Made by a program: the position numbers and the translations under genes
Source: Brevundimonas sp. A19_0
GTDB lineage: Bacteria; Pseudomonadota; Alphaproteobacteria; Caulobacterales; Caulobacteraceae
Direction: 5' to 3'
Length of the DNA: 64,000 bases
Assembly: GCF_017744255.1 (NCBI RefSeq)
Contig: NZ_JAGHQP010000003.1
Coordinates: 124,001 to 188,000 of the forward strand
The notes under the pieces: generated by a model
Database searches by the model: none
What the model was told of the DNA's origin: nothing
Seen by the model: the letters and a program-made list of their open reading frames with translations, nothing else
Part shown: positions 8,091 through 18,022 of the stretch, piece after piece
Position numbering within the stretch: the first letter of the stretch is position 1
Layout of the letters: every line of letters starts with the position of its first letter

Positions 8091-8861
8091 GTGGACGGCT
8101 ACGCCACCGCCGATCAGGTCTGGGGCGCGGCCCTCGTCTTCGCGCGCCTCGGCGCCGTGCTCATGCTGCTGCCGGGCATCGGCGAGACCTATGTGCCGCC
8201 GCGCATCCGCCTGTCGCTGGCGCTGGTCATCACCCTAGTCGTCTGGCCGGTCGTGGCGCCGGTCCTGCCGGCCCTGCCCGAAAGCGTCGGCGGCATGGCC
8301 GGCTGGGTCATCCGCGAGGTCGCCACGGGACTGATGATCGGGGCCATCCTGCGCGCCTTCATGACGGCGCTCGCCACGGCGGGCGAGGTGGTTTCGCTCC
8401 AGACCACGCTCAGCTTTTCCCAGAGCGCCAATCCGCTGCAGGCCCAGCCCGGCTCGACCATCGCCGCCTTCCTGACGCTGGTCGGGGTGACCCTGCTGTT
8501 CGCCACCAATACCCACCACCTGTTCCTCGCCGGGCTGGCGGGGTCCTATGAGCTGATCGCGCCGGTCCGTCCCCTGATGACCGCCGACTTCACGACGCTG
8601 GCGGTCCGCACCCTGGGCGACAGCTTCATGCTGGGCGTCCAGCTGGCGGCCCCGGTGATCGTCTTTGCCATCATCTTCAACCTGGCCTCGGGGCTGGTCG
8701 GGCGGGTGATGCCTCAGTTCCAGGTCTTCTTCGCCACGGCCCCGCTCAGCATCCTGCTGGGGCTGTCCATCTTCACCCTGTCGCTCGGCGTGGTCGGCAC
8801 CGTCTTCATCGACCGCTATCGCAGCCTCGCCCAGATCTTCGCCGGAGGCGCCGGTGGCTGA
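8091..8861 (+). CDS. fliR: Flagellar export gate protein FliR
   Basis: A 256-aa protein of the FliR/SctT family, with five to six membrane segments and the conserved early stretch FARLGAVLMLLPGIGETYVPPRIR. It starts with GTG at 8091, 4 bp after the fliQ stop. Its end overlaps the flhB start by 8 bp, indicating coupled translation. FliR joins FliP and FliQ in the export pore. Confidence 0.96.
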   Translation: MDGYATADQVWGAALVFARLGAVLMLLPGIGETYVPPRIRLSLALVITLVVWPVVAPVLPALPESVGGMAGWVIREVATGLMIGAILRAFMTALATAGEVVSLQTTLSFSQSANPLQAQPGSTIAAFLTLVGVTLLFATNTHHLFLAGLAGSYELIAPVRPLMTADFTTLAVRTLGDSFMLGVQLAAPVIVFAIIFNLASGLVGRVMPQFQVFFATAPLSILLGLSIFTLSLGVVGTVFIDRYRSLAQIFAGGAGG

Positions 8862-9927
8862 AGATCAGGATCCCGAGTCCAAAACAGAAGAAGCCACCCC
8901 GCGAAAATTAGAGGACGCGCGAAAAAAGGGTGACGTCGCCAAATCGCCCGATGTCGCCTCGGCCCTCTCCCTGCTGGGCGCCGCCGCCGTCCTGCTGATG
9001 GCCGGCGGACATTTCGCCGGTCAGCTGGCCGAGAGTCTCGTGCCTTTCATCGCCTCGCCCCACACCCTGATGGGCGGGCTGGATGCAGGGGCCGGGGTCG
9101 AGATCGGCAGCCGCGCCCTGTGGTCCGCGGCCCCCTTCCTCGGTGCCCTGATGATGGCGGTCATCCTGGGCGGCGTCGGTGGCAATCTGGCCCAGTCGGG
9201 CCTGGTGTTCAGCGCCGAGAAGCTGAAGCCGAAATGGAGCAAGCTCAGCCCGATCGAGGGGGTGAAGCGCATCTTCGGCCCCGACGGCCTGATGAATTTC
9301 GTCAAGACCTTCATCAAGCTGCTTGCCGTCATCGGCATCTGCTGGATGGTGCTGAAGCCGCACCTGCGCGAGCTGGAAAACATGGCCGCGATGTCCCCGG
9401 CCAGCATCCTGCCCTTCGCCCGGGACCTGGCCCTGTGGCTGATGGTGGCGACCCTGCTGTTCCTGGCGGTAACGGCGGGCGCCGACTTCCTCTGGCAGAA
9501 GATGCGCTTTGCCAAGCGCATGCGGATGAGCCGCGAGGAACTGAAGGAAGACTACAAGCAGACCGAGGGGGACCCGCACGTCAAGGCGCGCCTGAAACAG
9601 ATCCGGGCCCAGCGCAGCCGCCAGCGCATGATGCAGAATGTGCCCAAGGCCACGGTCATCGTCACCAACCCGACCCACTATTCCGTGGCCCTGCGCTACG
9701 AGCCGGACCAGGGCGATGCGGCCCCCGTCTGCGTGGCCAAGGGCGTCGACACCCTCGCCATGAAGATTCGGGAGGTGGCACGCGAGCACGATGTGCCGAT
9801 CGTCGAGAATGTGCCGCTCGCCCGCGCCCTCTACGCCTCGGTCGATGTCGACGAGACCATCCCGCGCGAGCATTTCGAGGCCGCCGCTCAGGTCATCGGC
9901 TTCGTCTTCCAGAAGCGGCGTCGCTAG
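8854..9927 (+). CDS. flhB: Flagellar export switch protein FlhB
   Basis: A 357-aa protein. The N-terminal stretch SKTEEATPRKLEDARKKGDV is the FlhB signature; four membrane segments follow (about 33-55, 88-110, 148-170, 187-212). The cytoplasmic domain holds the autocleavage motif NPTH at residues 272-275, which lets FlhB switch export from rod/hook to filament substrates. It starts with GTG at 8854, overlapping fliR. All key residues are present. It is followed 70 bp later by cckA, the same order as I recall from Caulobacter. Confidence 0.97.
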   Translation: MAEDQDPESKTEEATPRKLEDARKKGDVAKSPDVASALSLLGAAAVLLMAGGHFAGQLAESLVPFIASPHTLMGGLDAGAGVEIGSRALWSAAPFLGALMMAVILGGVGGNLAQSGLVFSAEKLKPKWSKLSPIEGVKRIFGPDGLMNFVKTFIKLLAVIGICWMVLKPHLRELENMAAMSPASILPFARDLALWLMVATLLFLAVTAGADFLWQKMRFAKRMRMSREELKEDYKQTEGDPHVKARLKQIRAQRSRQRMMQNVPKATVIVTNPTHYSVALRYEPDQGDAAPVCVAKGVDTLAMKIREVAREHDVPIVENVPLARALYASVDVDETIPREHFEAAAQVIGFVFQKRRR

Positions 9928-9972
9928 GCGGGTGACGTCCGTACGCGGTGGATATGGCATAAGGGGACAGGC

Positions 9973-9977
9973 GATTC
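9973..9977. promoter_or_regulatory. GANTC (CcrM) site before cckA
   Basis: A GATTC lies 21 bp upstream of the cckA ATG in the 70-bp flhB-cckA gap. GANTC is the recognition site of the cell-cycle methyltransferase CcrM in Caulobacterales, whose methylation state can time transcription. A single site could be chance. Confidence 0.4.
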
Positions 9978-9997
9978 GCCTCGCAGGAGAGAGCGGG

Positions 9998-12070
9998 ATG
10001 ACCACCCCGGCCCGGCCGCAGGCCCAACGCGCGCCCATCGATCTGACCCTTGTGCTGATGGCGATCGGCTGTGCGCTGGTGGTCGGGGCCATGGCCTATC
10101 CGGCCTTCCGCACGAATCCGCTGAGCGCGCCCGGCCTGATCCTGATCCTGGCGGCGGGGGGCGTGGCCCTGATCGGGCTGATGATCTTCACCCGCAGTGA
10201 AGCGCGCAAGCCGACCGGCGACACGGCCGTCGAAATGCTGGACGCCCTGGCCGAGCCCGCCGCCCTCGTATGGTCGGACGGACGTGTGCTCGCCTACAAC
10301 GCCGCCTGGAGCGAGGCCGATGGCGCCACCTCCAGCCTGCCGCGTCGGGGCGGCAAGGCGGCCCAGGCTCTCTATGCAGCCTTCGCCCAGGCCCGCTCCG
10401 GCGAACAGGGCCGCGCCCTGATCGCGCTGGGCAGTCGCGACGTCGAGGCCCTGATCGGTTACGCCGGGCCGGGCCGTTTTCTGGTCCGCTCGGCGCCCGA
10501 GACCCTGCTGGCGCCATCCCCTGTCCAGGAAACCACCGAAGCCGCCCGCCCCCGCACCACCGGCACCCTGCGCGAGGGGCATGCCATGGCGGCCGGTGCG
10601 CCGTTCGGCTCGGCCATCATCCGCCACGACGACCTGTTCGCGGGTCGCGTCGAGCAGCCCAATGCGGCGCTCGCCCTTCTGACGGGACCGGCCTCGGCGC
10701 GTGACGCCGCCTTCGGGCACCTGTTCGATCCGGCGGGCGTGGCCGAGGCGCGCACCCGTCTGGCCGCCGGGTCGGCCGGGCCGATCGAACTGGTGGCCCG
10801 CGCCCACCCCGACCGCATCCTGCACCTCTATGTCGCGCCCGAGGATGACGCCCGGCGCGTCTGGCTGTTCGACGCCTCGGCCCAGAAATCGATGGAGCTG
10901 CAGCTGTCGCAGGCCCAGAAGATGCAGGCCGTGGGTCAGCTCGCGGGCGGGGTCGCGCACGATTTCAACAATCTGCTGACCGCCATCCAGCTGCAGCTGT
11001 CGGGCCTGCTGGAGCGTCACCCCGTGGGCGACCCGTCCTATGACGGACTGAACGAGATCCGCCAGACGGCCATCCGGGCCGCCGATCTGGTGCGCAAGCT
11101 GCTGGCCTTCTCGCGCAAGTCGACCGTCCGGCGCGAGCGGCTGGATCTGGGCGAACTGGTCGGCGAGTTCGCGGTCCTGCTGCGGCGCCTGCTGCGCGAG
11201 GATGTGCGGCTCGAGACCGACCACGGCCGCGACCTGCCGGTGGTGCTGGCCGACAAGAGCCAGCTGGAAACCGCCGTCATGAACCTGGCCGTCAATGCAC
11301 GCGACGCCATGCGCGGCGTGGTCGAGCCGGGCGCGGGCGTGGTCACCATCACCACCCGGCGCCTGACCGCCGACGCAGCCCGCAGCATGGGCTGGCATGA
11401 GGCCCCCGACAGCGACGTGGCCCTGATCGAGGTCTCCGACACCGGCCCCGGTGTCCCGCCGGAAATCCTCGACAAGATTTTCGAGCCTTTCTTCACGACC
11501 AAGGCGGTCAATGAGGGCACGGGCATGGGTCTGGCGACCGTCTACGGCATCGTCGAACAGGCGGGCGGCCACATCAATGTCACCAACCTCGATGGCGCGG
11601 GTGCGGCCTTCCGCATCTTCCTGCCCGCTGCGGCTCCGGCCGAGCTGGAGGCCGTCGCCCCGGTCGAGGTCAAGGTCAAGGCGCCGCGCGACCTGTCCGG
11701 AGCCGGTCGCATCCTGTTCGTCGAGGACGAGGCCGCCGTGCGCGGCATCGCCGCCCGCCTGCTGCGCCAGCGCGGCTATGAGGTGATCGAGGCCGGCGAC
11801 GGCGAGGAGGCTCTGGTGCTGGCCGAGGAGAATGCCGGTCAGATCGACATGATGATCTCGGACGTGATCATGCCGGGTCTGGATGGCCCGAACCTGCTCA
11901 AGAAGGCCCGCCCCTACCTGGGCGACATCCCGGTCATGTTCATCTCCGGCTATGCCGAGAGCGACTTCTCCGACCTGTTGCAGGACGAGGCGGGCGTCTC
12001 CTTCCTGCCCAAGCCGCTCGACATCAAGACCCTGGCCGAGCGCGTCAAACAGCACCTGCACGCGGAATAG
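9998..12070 (+). CDS. cckA: Cell-cycle hybrid histidine kinase CckA
   Basis: A 690-aa hybrid kinase that starts the CckA-ChpT-CtrA phosphorelay. Two N-terminal membrane helices (about 14-35 and 45-64) lead into a PAS-like region (about 75-290). The HisKA H-box [11 protein letters not shown] has H321. The N-box includes [10 protein letters not shown] (429-438), the G-boxes DTGPGVPP and GTGMGLA complete the ATPase, and a C-terminal receiver domain (570-690) has phospho-acceptor D622. Both phosphorylation sites match Caulobacter CckA almost residue for residue in position. ATG 9998 is chosen over upstream frames because AGGAGAGAG precedes it and the membrane helices follow. It sits after flhB but may have its own promoter. 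Confidence 0.97.
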   Translation: MTTPARPQAQRAPIDLTLVLMAIGCALVVGAMAYPAFRTNPLSAPGLILILAAGGVALIGLMIFTRSEARKPTGDTAVEMLDALAEPAALVWSDGRVLAYNAAWSEADGATSSLPRRGGKAAQALYAAFAQARSGEQGRALIALGSRDVEALIGYAGPGRFLVRSAPETLLAPSPVQETTEAARPRTTGTLREGHAMAAGAPFGSAIIRHDDLFAGRVEQPNAALALLTGPASARDAAFGHLFDPAGVAEARTRLAAGSAGPIELVARAHPDRILHLYVAPEDDARRVWLFDASAQKSMELQLSQAQKMQAVGQLAGGVAHDFNNLLTAIQLQLSGLLERHPVGDPSYDGLNEIRQTAIRAADLVRKLLAFSRKSTVRRERLDLGELVGEFAVLLRRLLREDVRLETDHGRDLPVVLADKSQLETAVMNLAVNARDAMRGVVEPGAGVVTITTRRLTADAARSMGWHEAPDSDVALIEVSDTGPGVPPEILDKIFEPFFTTKAVNEGTGMGLATVYGIVEQAGGHINVTNLDGAGAAFRIFLPAAAPAELEAVAPVEVKVKAPRDLSGAGRILFVEDEAAVRGIAARLLRQRGYEVIEAGDGEEALVLAEENAGQIDMMISDVIMPGLDGPNLLKKARPYLGDIPVMFISGYAESDFSDLLQDEAGVSFLPKPLDIKTLAERVKQHLHAE

Positions 12071-12139
12071 CGCCGCCCCCTTGCCGGATCGCGGGTGCGA
12101 TGCCCTTATGCGCCCCGGCCTGACCAAAGGGAGCCCGCC

Positions 12140-13963
12140 ATGATCGACCGTCGCCGCCTTCTCATGACCGCCGCCGCTGCCGGCGCCGGTCTCGCCGCCT
12201 CGGGTCAGGCCCTGGCCCGCGCCCTGCCGGGCGCCGATCCCGTGGCCGAACTGAACGGCTGGATGGACCGGGTCTTCCAGGACCTGGTCATGACCTCGCC
12301 GGAAATCCTGACGTCTCTGGGTCTCGACAAGGGCGCGCTGGCCCCGGCCAGGAGCCAGCTGGATGATCGCTCCCAGGCGAAGATCGAGGCCGACAAGGCC
12401 AAGTTCAATCGCTTTGCCGACGAGCTGAACGCCATCGACCGTTCGGCCCTGACCGGCCGCGACGCGGTCAACTACGACACCGTGAAATTCTTCGGGGAGA
12501 CGGTCCAGATCGGTCAGGACTTCCCCTACGGGACCGGCAATTCGCCCTACACCGTCTACCAGCTGGGCGGCGCCTACCAGAACATCCCCGACTTCCTCGA
12601 CAGCCAGCACCAGATCGAGACGGCCGAGGACGCCGAGGCTTATCTGGCGCGCCTCGCGGCCTTCCCGACGGCGCTGGACCAGGAAACCGAGCGCATGCTG
12701 GCGGACTTTGCCGCCGGGGCCGTCCCGCCGGACTTCGTCATCGACAAGACCCTGCTGCAGCTGGCCAATCTGCACGACACGCCGGCGGCCGAGTCGATCA
12801 TGACCACCTCGGTCGAGCGCCGCACGTCGGAGAAGGGCATTGCCGGCGACTGGGCTGCCCGCGCCGAACGGATCGTCGCCGGAGAAATCTACCCCGCCCT
12901 GCTGCGCCAGGCCGACGCCTTCAAGGCACGCCGCGCCGGGGCCGTGCACGATGCGGGTGTGTGGCGCCTTCCCGACGGCGAGGCCTGGTACAGCTATGGC
13001 CTGCGCAATTCGACCACCACCACCATAACGGGCGAGGAGGTCCACCAGATGGGCCTGGAGCAGGTGGCCGAGCTGACCGCCCGGGCCGACGCCCTGCTGC
13101 GCGCCGAGGGCATGACCCAGGGCACGGTGGGCCAGCGCATCGCCGCCATGAGCCAGGACCAGCGCTTCATCTATCCCAACACCGATGCGGGCAAGGAGCA
13201 GCTGCTGGCCGACCTGAACCTGCAGATGCAGGACATGCAGGCGCGGCTGCCCGACTATTTCGGCCGCATTCCCAAGAGCCCGGTCGAGGTGCGCCGCGTG
13301 CCGGTCTTCACCGAGGCGGGCGCGCCCGGTGGCTACTATCAGGGGCCGGCGCTGGATGGTTCGCGTCCCGGCGCCTACTACATCAACCTGCGCGACACGG
13401 CCGAATGGCCGAAGTGGACCCTGCCGACCCTGACCTATCACGAGGCATCGCCGGGCCATCACCACCAGATCGCCCTGCAGCAGGAGAATGACGACGCGCC
13501 CATGCTGCTCAAGATCCTCGGCTTCTCGGCCTATTCCGAGGGCTGGGGCCTGTATGCCGAGCAGCTGGCCGACGAGATGGGCGTCTACGCCGACGATCCC
13601 TGGGGCCAGATCGGCTATCTGCAGTCGTTGATGTTCCGCGCGACCCGGCTGGTGGTCGACTCCGGCCTCCACCACAAGCGCTGGAGCCGCGAACAGGCGA
13701 TCCGCTATATGGTCGATACGCTGGGCGATCAGGAAAGCGCCGTGACCACCGAGGTCGAACGCTACGCCGTCTGGCCGGGCCAGGCCTCGTCCTACAAGAT
13801 CGGCCACACCGAATGGGTGCGCCTGCGTGAGAACGCCAAGGCCGCCCTGGGCGACCGGTTCGACATCAAGGGCTTCCACGACACGGGTCTGGCGGTCGGC
13901 GGCGTGCCCCTGACCGTTCTGGAAGAGGTCATCACCGACTGGGTCGCGGCCCGGAAGGCCTGA
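12140..13963 (+). CDS. DUF885 family putative zinc-dependent hydrolase
   Basis: A 607-aa protein with a twin-arginine-type signal (DRRRLLMTAAAAGAGLAASG, about residues 3-22), so probably exported folded to the periplasm. The DUF885 hallmark YHEASPGHHHQIALQ is near residue 433, with an HExxPGHH pattern that suggests a metal-binding peptidase-like active site. Length and layout match the family (about 580-610 aa), often annotated as uncharacterised lipoprotein or peptidase. AAAGGGAG lies a short way upstream of ATG 12140. It is downstream of cckA with a 69-bp gap. The enzymatic role is unproven. Confidence 0.88.
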   Translation: MIDRRRLLMTAAAAGAGLAASGQALARALPGADPVAELNGWMDRVFQDLVMTSPEILTSLGLDKGALAPARSQLDDRSQAKIEADKAKFNRFADELNAIDRSALTGRDAVNYDTVKFFGETVQIGQDFPYGTGNSPYTVYQLGGAYQNIPDFLDSQHQIETAEDAEAYLARLAAFPTALDQETERMLADFAAGAVPPDFVIDKTLLQLANLHDTPAAESIMTTSVERRTSEKGIAGDWAARAERIVAGEIYPALLRQADAFKARRAGAVHDAGVWRLPDGEAWYSYGLRNSTTTTITGEEVHQMGLEQVAELTARADALLRAEGMTQGTVGQRIAAMSQDQRFIYPNTDAGKEQLLADLNLQMQDMQARLPDYFGRIPKSPVEVRRVPVFTEAGAPGGYYQGPALDGSRPGAYYINLRDTAEWPKWTLPTLTYHEASPGHHHQIALQQENDDAPMLLKILGFSAYSEGWGLYAEQLADEMGVYADDPWGQIGYLQSLMFRATRLVVDSGLHHKRWSREQAIRYMVDTLGDQESAVTTEVERYAVWPGQASSYKIGHTEWVRLRENAKAALGDRFDIKGFHDTGLAVGGVPLTVLEEVITDWVAARKA

Positions 13964-13969
13964 CCGGCC

Positions 13970-14317
13970 TCAGTCGTCGCGATCGCGATCACGGTCCCGA
14001 CCGTGGTCGCGGTCGCGGTCGTGGTCCCGGTGACGGCGGCGGTCGCGGCGATCCCGCCGGTCATGATCGCGGTCATAGTCCGGGACCACATAGACCGGCG
14101 GATAGTAGTTCAGGTCTCCGGGGCAGTAGCGCTGCTCGATGCCATAGGGATTGCCCGGCGGTTTGGCGTAGTAGCAGTTCCGGTTTTCCCACTCGAGCTG
14201 GGCGTTGACGTCCTCGAGACCCATCAGGATGCCCTCCATGATGTCCGGGTCCGAACAGGCCGAGGTGCCGAGGGCTGCACTTCCGGCCAGCAGGACCATC
14301 AGGCGTCTGGCAGTCAT
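13970..14317 (-). CDS. Small secreted protein with Arg-Asp repeat tail
   Basis: A 115-aa protein starting at ATG 14317. The N-terminal hydrophobic stretch LMVLLAGSAALGTSAC could be a signal peptide with an imperfect lipobox. The middle part is cysteine- and tyrosine-containing (ENRNCYYAKPPGNPYGI). The last 35 residues are almost only Arg, Asp and His (RDRDHGRDRDRDRDD). It forms a tandem pair with the next minus-strand gene, which has a similar layout. I do not recognise a named family. The coding frame is supported by the signal and the tight 13-bp spacing to its neighbour. Confidence 0.65.
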   Translation of the reverse strand: MTARRLMVLLAGSAALGTSACSDPDIMEGILMGLEDVNAQLEWENRNCYYAKPPGNPYGIEQRYCPGDLNYYPPVYVVPDYDRDHDRRDRRDRRRHRDHDRDRDHGRDRDRDRDD

Positions 14318-14330
14318 GGTCGTCTCCCGT

Positions 14331-14624
14331 TCACTGTCGGGGCGGGTGCGGGCGATGCGGGCGATGGGGCCGGTGAGGGCGATCCCGGTAATCCCGGTCG
14401 CCGTAGCAGACCTGGTACGGATACCCCCACGCATCGATGCGGGTATAGCAGTCCGCGTCGAGGATCAGCGCCAGCGCCACCAGATCGGCGCCGATCGACA
14501 CGCCCTGCCAGAACAGCGGATCGGACAGGGGATCGTCACTGGCACAGGCGGACGCCAGCAGGCCACAGGCGGCCAGCGCCACAGTGGCCCTGGATCGCAC
14601 AAAACGCATCGGTGTCGGTGTCAT
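14331..14624 (-). CDS. Small lipoprotein with Arg-Pro-His repeat tail
   Basis: A 97-aa protein. GGGAGG a few bases upstream selects ATG 14624 over an ATG 15 bp earlier. The signal VALAACGLLASAC ends in a good lipobox (ASA-C, cysteine near residue 28). The mature part has a short hydrophobic helix (SIGADLVALALILDADC), a YPYQVCYGDRDYRD stretch and a tail of repeated RPH triplets. It is probably anchored to a membrane. It precedes the Arg-Asp-tailed gene, likely in one operon. No family is recognised. Confidence 0.7.
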   Translation of the reverse strand: MTPTPMRFVRSRATVALAACGLLASACASDDPLSDPLFWQGVSIGADLVALALILDADCYTRIDAWGYPYQVCYGDRDYRDRPHRPHRPHRPHPPRQ

Positions 14625-14696
14625 GGTCAAGCCTCCCATGACCCGAGATTAGTCCGCCACCGGACACAGGGGCTGTGACGGAATCTGATACCCACG

Positions 14697-15800
14697 CTAT
14701 CCGGGGGTGCGGCTGTCCCAGGTCAGCGGCCACAGGTCTGGCGTCACGCCGAAGCAGCGCTCCATCTCGCTTTCCCGCGCCAGCACAAAGCCGCGCGCGG
14801 TCCAGACCCACTCGTGCACCGTGCCGCAATCGCCGATGCCGCGCCCCTTGCCAAAGGCCGACAGTCGCCGCGTGGCCGGGTCGTAATCGGGGTTGATCGG
14901 CGTCTCCATCGCCTCGCCCGTGGTCGGCAGGCTGACGATGCGGGGCGACGCTCCGGCACTGTCCGTCAGCGCATAGAGATAGCCGGTGTTATAGGTCCCC
15001 ATGAAACACGGCACGCCCCACAGCACGGTGTCGGCATCCAGCCGGTATTGCTGCGTGGACGACTGGAAGTCGGGGCTGAAGTCCGTATCGCCCCGGCATT
15101 CCCGGACCCTGGCCATCGCCTCGACGGCGTCTGGCAGGGCCGTGCCCTCTTTCATGCCGGTCTGGGCGACGGCGGGGGCAGGCGTCACGATCGGCAGGGC
15201 CGGCGCGGCGGGCACCCGTGCGGCCGGGGCATCGCCCTTGCGGATCAGGGCCGTGACCGTATCCAGCCGCCCCTGCCGTTCGTCGATCCAGAGCAGGGCG
15301 GCGGACACGCCCGAGACCGAGAATTCCAGGGTATCCTCGCCGGTGCCGATGGCAGCTGTCCGGGCTCCCGCCAAGGCCGCGATCAGGGCGCGCGCCCGCT
15401 CGGCAGCGACGCGGGCGACGTTGTCCCTCACATCCAGTCCGTAGGCGCGCCCGTCGAGGGTCAGCGTGCGCTGGAGGATTTCGGCATTCATCCCCATCCC
15501 CATCTCGACCACTGGCACTGCCTCCGGTCCGGCGGGCATGACGATCCGCAGCCAGCCTGTGCCGCTCTCCATCCCGCCGAAGGCGGTACAGGTACCGTCG
15601 TTTCCACAGACCACGCTCCAGTCGCGAAACGCCCTGGTCTCCGGACGGGCCGTCGCCGCAGCGGGGGTGGGCGAGGGCGCCGCCGCGCCGTCCGCCGGGG
15701 CTTCGGTGCCCGCGTTGGTTTGCCCCTCCGGTTCGCCCTGACAGGCCCCCAGCAGCGCGATCAGGCTGACCCCGAGGCTCGCAAGCAGTGTTCGGCGCAT
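14697..15800 (-). CDS. DUF1176 domain lipoprotein
   Basis: A 367-aa protein with signal peptide and lipobox LLGAC (cysteine near residue 20), then a Pro/Ala-rich linker and a DUF1176 domain: RAFRDWSVVCGNDGTCTAFG at about 55-75, and late motifs WGVPCFMGTYNTGYLYAL and CGTVHEWVWTARGFVLARESEMERC. Conserved cysteines suggest periplasmic disulphides. ATG 15800 gives the complete signal; an earlier start at 15857 is rejected. DUF1176 proteins are envelope proteins of unknown function. It diverges from icd. Confidence 0.85.
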   Translation of the reverse strand: MRRTLLASLGVSLIALLGACQGEPEGQTNAGTEAPADGAAAPSPTPAAATARPETRAFRDWSVVCGNDGTCTAFGGMESGTGWLRIVMPAGPEAVPVVEMGMGMNAEILQRTLTLDGRAYGLDVRDNVARVAAERARALIAALAGARTAAIGTGEDTLEFSVSGVSAALLWIDERQGRLDTVTALIRKGDAPAARVPAAPALPIVTPAPAVAQTGMKEGTALPDAVEAMARVRECRGDTDFSPDFQSSTQQYRLDADTVLWGVPCFMGTYNTGYLYALTDSAGASPRIVSLPTTGEAMETPINPDYDPATRRLSAFGKGRGIGDCGTVHEWVWTARGFVLARESEMERCFGVTPDLWPLTWDSRTPG

Positions 15801-15934
15801 GGGAGGTCTCCTTCGATCCGGCGGTTTCACCGTGAGGCAGCGACAACGCGGGCACAAGGGCGGGGTTTCGCGCGGGCGCGGGGCTCGCTATACCGCCCCC
15901 ACAAATTTCCTTCCCGCAAAGACAGAGAGCGCAC

Positions 15935-17146
15935 ATGGCCAAGATCAAGGTCGACAACCCCATCGTGGACATCGACGGCGACGAGATGACCCGGATCATC
16001 TGGCAGATGATCAAGGACAAGCTGGTCTTCCCCTACCTCGACCTCGAGCTCGACTATTACGATCTGGGCATGGAACACCGCGACGCCACCGACGACCAGG
16101 TGACGATCGACGCCGCCCACGCCATCCAGAAGCACGGCGTCGGCGTGAAGTGCGCCACCATCACCCCCGACGAGGCCCGGGTCGAGGAATTCGGCCTGAA
16201 GAAGATGTGGAAGTCGCCGAACGGCACCATCCGCAACATCCTGGGCGGCGTGGTCTTCCGCGAGCCGATCATCTGCTCGAACGTGCCGCGTCTGGTGCCG
16301 GGCTGGACCCAGCCGATCGTCGTCGGCCGTCACGCCTTCGGCGACCAGTACAAGGCCACCGACTTCCTGATGCCGGGCGCCGGCACCCTGTCGATCAAGT
16401 TCGTCGGCGACGACGGCAAGGTGATCGAGCACGAGGTGTTCAAGTCGCCGGGCTCGGGCGTCGCCATGGGCATGTACAACCTCGATGCCTCGATCCGCGA
16501 CTTCGCCCATGCCTCGTTCGGCTATGGCCTGGCGCGCAACTACCCGGTCTATCTGTCGACCAAGAACACCATCCTCAAGGCCTATGACGGCCGCTTCAAG
16601 GACATCTTCCAGGAGGTGTTCGACGCCGAATACGCCGAGGAGTTCAAGAAACGCGGCCTGACCTATGAGCACCGCCTGATCGACGACATGGTGGCCGCGG
16701 CCATCAAGTGGTCGGGCGGCTTCGTCTGGGCGTGCAAGAACTACGACGGCGACGTCCAGTCCGACATCGTCGCCCAGGGCTTCGGCTCGCTGGGCCTGAT
16801 GACCTCGGTCCTGATGACGCCGGACGGCAAGGTCATGGAGACCGAGGCCGCCCACGGCACCGTCACCCGCCACTATCGCCAGCACCAGAAGGGCGAGGCC
16901 ACCTCGACCAACTCCATCGCCTCGATCTTCGCCTGGACCCGCGGCTTCAAGCACCGCGCCAAGCTGGACAACAACGCCGAGCTGGACCGTTTCGCCGACA
17001 CCCTCGAGAAGGTCGTCGTCGACACCGTCGAGTCGGGCTTCATGACCAAGGACCTGGCCCTGCTGGTCGGCGACCAGCAATCCTGGCTGACCACCGAAGG
17101 CTTCCTCGACAAGGTCGCCGAGAACCTCAACAAGGCCATGGCGTAA
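15935..17146 (+). CDS. icd: NADP-dependent isocitrate dehydrogenase
   Basis: A 403-aa enzyme of the dimeric, eukaryote-like class common in alphaproteobacteria. It converts isocitrate to 2-oxoglutarate and CO2 with NADP in the TCA cycle. The start [20 protein letters not shown], the substrate loop [13 protein letters not shown] (about 89-101) and the C-terminal [20 protein letters not shown] stretch are all intact. It is followed immediately by a dispersed repeat and then by a strong terminator. Confidence 0.98.
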   Translation: MAKIKVDNPIVDIDGDEMTRIIWQMIKDKLVFPYLDLELDYYDLGMEHRDATDDQVTIDAAHAIQKHGVGVKCATITPDEARVEEFGLKKMWKSPNGTIRNILGGVVFREPIICSNVPRLVPGWTQPIVVGRHAFGDQYKATDFLMPGAGTLSIKFVGDDGKVIEHEVFKSPGSGVAMGMYNLDASIRDFAHASFGYGLARNYPVYLSTKNTILKAYDGRFKDIFQEVFDAEYAEEFKKRGLTYEHRLIDDMVAAAIKWSGGFVWACKNYDGDVQSDIVAQGFGSLGLMTSVLMTPDGKVMETEAAHGTVTRHYRQHQKGEATSTNSIASIFAWTRGFKHRAKLDNNAELDRFADTLEKVVVDTVESGFMTKDLALLVGDQQSWLTTEGFLDKVAENLNKAMA

Positions 17147-17147
17147 A

Positions 17148-17198
17148 ATCCTCCCCTGCGGAGCGGGGGAGGGGGACCGCGTCAGCGGTGGAGGGGGC
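17148..17198. repeat. Dispersed GC-rich repeat, copy 1
   Basis: This element starts one base after the icd stop. Its first part, CTCCCCTGCG then GAGCGGGGGAGGGGG, forms a hairpin, followed by ACCGCG and GCGGTGGAGGGGGC. A near-identical copy lies at 63867-63920 upstream of the ABC-F gene. Elements of this type are frequent between genes of alphaproteobacteria and look REP-like. Confidence 0.7.
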
Positions 17199-17250
17199 AA
17201 GCTTCCCCACCGCCGCCGCCTGACCGGATCCGCGTCATACGGCTTGCATC

Positions 17251-17283
17251 AGCCCCGCCCGACTCGCGTCGGCGGGGCTTTTG
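17251..17283 (+). terminator. Rho-independent terminator downstream of icd
   Basis: Perfect 9-bp arms AGCCCCGCC (17251-17259) and GGCGGGGCT (17271-17279) around an 11-nt loop, followed by a T-run. It lies about 105 bp after the icd stop and 57 bp before the next gene. Confidence 0.85.
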
Positions 17284-17339
17284 TTTGTGACCGGGCCGGG
17301 TTCGTGCATTCTGGGGCTGACACAGCCACGGAGAGGCAC

Positions 17340-17921
17340 GTGAAAATCATCGGCAATCTGATCCTGGCGGCGGTGGTGCTGCTGGTCATCAGCTTCTTTG
17401 CGGCCCCGGGCGTGGCCTTCTTTGCCCTGCGCGGGGCGGCCGACAGTCGCGATGTGGCCGAGCTGGACCGGCTGGTCGACTATGGTGCCATGCGCAAGGC
17501 GCTGGGCCCGCAGCTGACCGGGCGCGTCGAGACCACCCCGCCGCCGCCCTCCATCCTCGAGGATCCGATCGGCGCCGTTCAGCGCCAGTTCCAGCGCGGG
17601 CCGGTGGCCGAAGGGCCGCGCGCCGACGCCTATCTGACGCCGGCGGCGCTGGGCGCCCTGACGCGGGGCGAGGGCCGCGAGGCCGCGCGCCGCTCGGAGG
17701 ATACCGGCACGGTCGAGGCCGATGCACCCTCCGGCGGACCGCTGCCGCGCCCGGTCTACTGGGGCATGGACCGCGCCCGCATGGCCGTGACCGGCGAAAG
17801 CGGCGGCGAGACCGTCTTCACCTTTGCCCGCACCGGCTTCTTCAGCTGGCAGCTGGTACACGTCAGTTTGCCGGAACAGACCGTTCCCATGGTCGGTCAG
17901 AGCGGGCGCAAGGGCGGCTGA
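17340..17921 (+). CDS. DUF2939 domain protein, paralogue 1
   Basis: A 193-aa protein starting with GTG at 17340, chosen because it begins the hydrophobic anchor KIIGNLILAAVVLLVISFF. The DUF2939 pattern follows: FALRGAADSRDVAELDRLVDYGAMRKALGPQL (about 27-58), with a C-terminal beta stretch ending FARTGFFSWQLVHVSLPEQ. It is probably anchored in the inner membrane with a periplasmic domain. The gene 100 bp downstream is a paralogue. Function is unknown. Confidence 0.8.
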   Translation: MKIIGNLILAAVVLLVISFFAAPGVAFFALRGAADSRDVAELDRLVDYGAMRKALGPQLTGRVETTPPPPSILEDPIGAVQRQFQRGPVAEGPRADAYLTPAALGALTRGEGREAARRSEDTGTVEADAPSGGPLPRPVYWGMDRARMAVTGESGGETVFTFARTGFFSWQLVHVSLPEQTVPMVGQSGRKGG

Positions 17922-18022
17922 CCCGTGGCCCCGGGCCGCGACTCACGGCAACCCTGACCGCAGGGGAGCGTTAGGGTGAAGGTGCCGGTGGGGACCGGAC
18001 CCGTGGGAGTTTCGAGGGGACC

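Noticed and set aside
9893..13879. A very long minus-strand open frame (over 1300 codons) across cckA and the DUF885 gene
   Set aside because: It is the antisense shadow of two well-supported genes in high-GC DNA, rich in Gly/Arg/Gln/His without domains.
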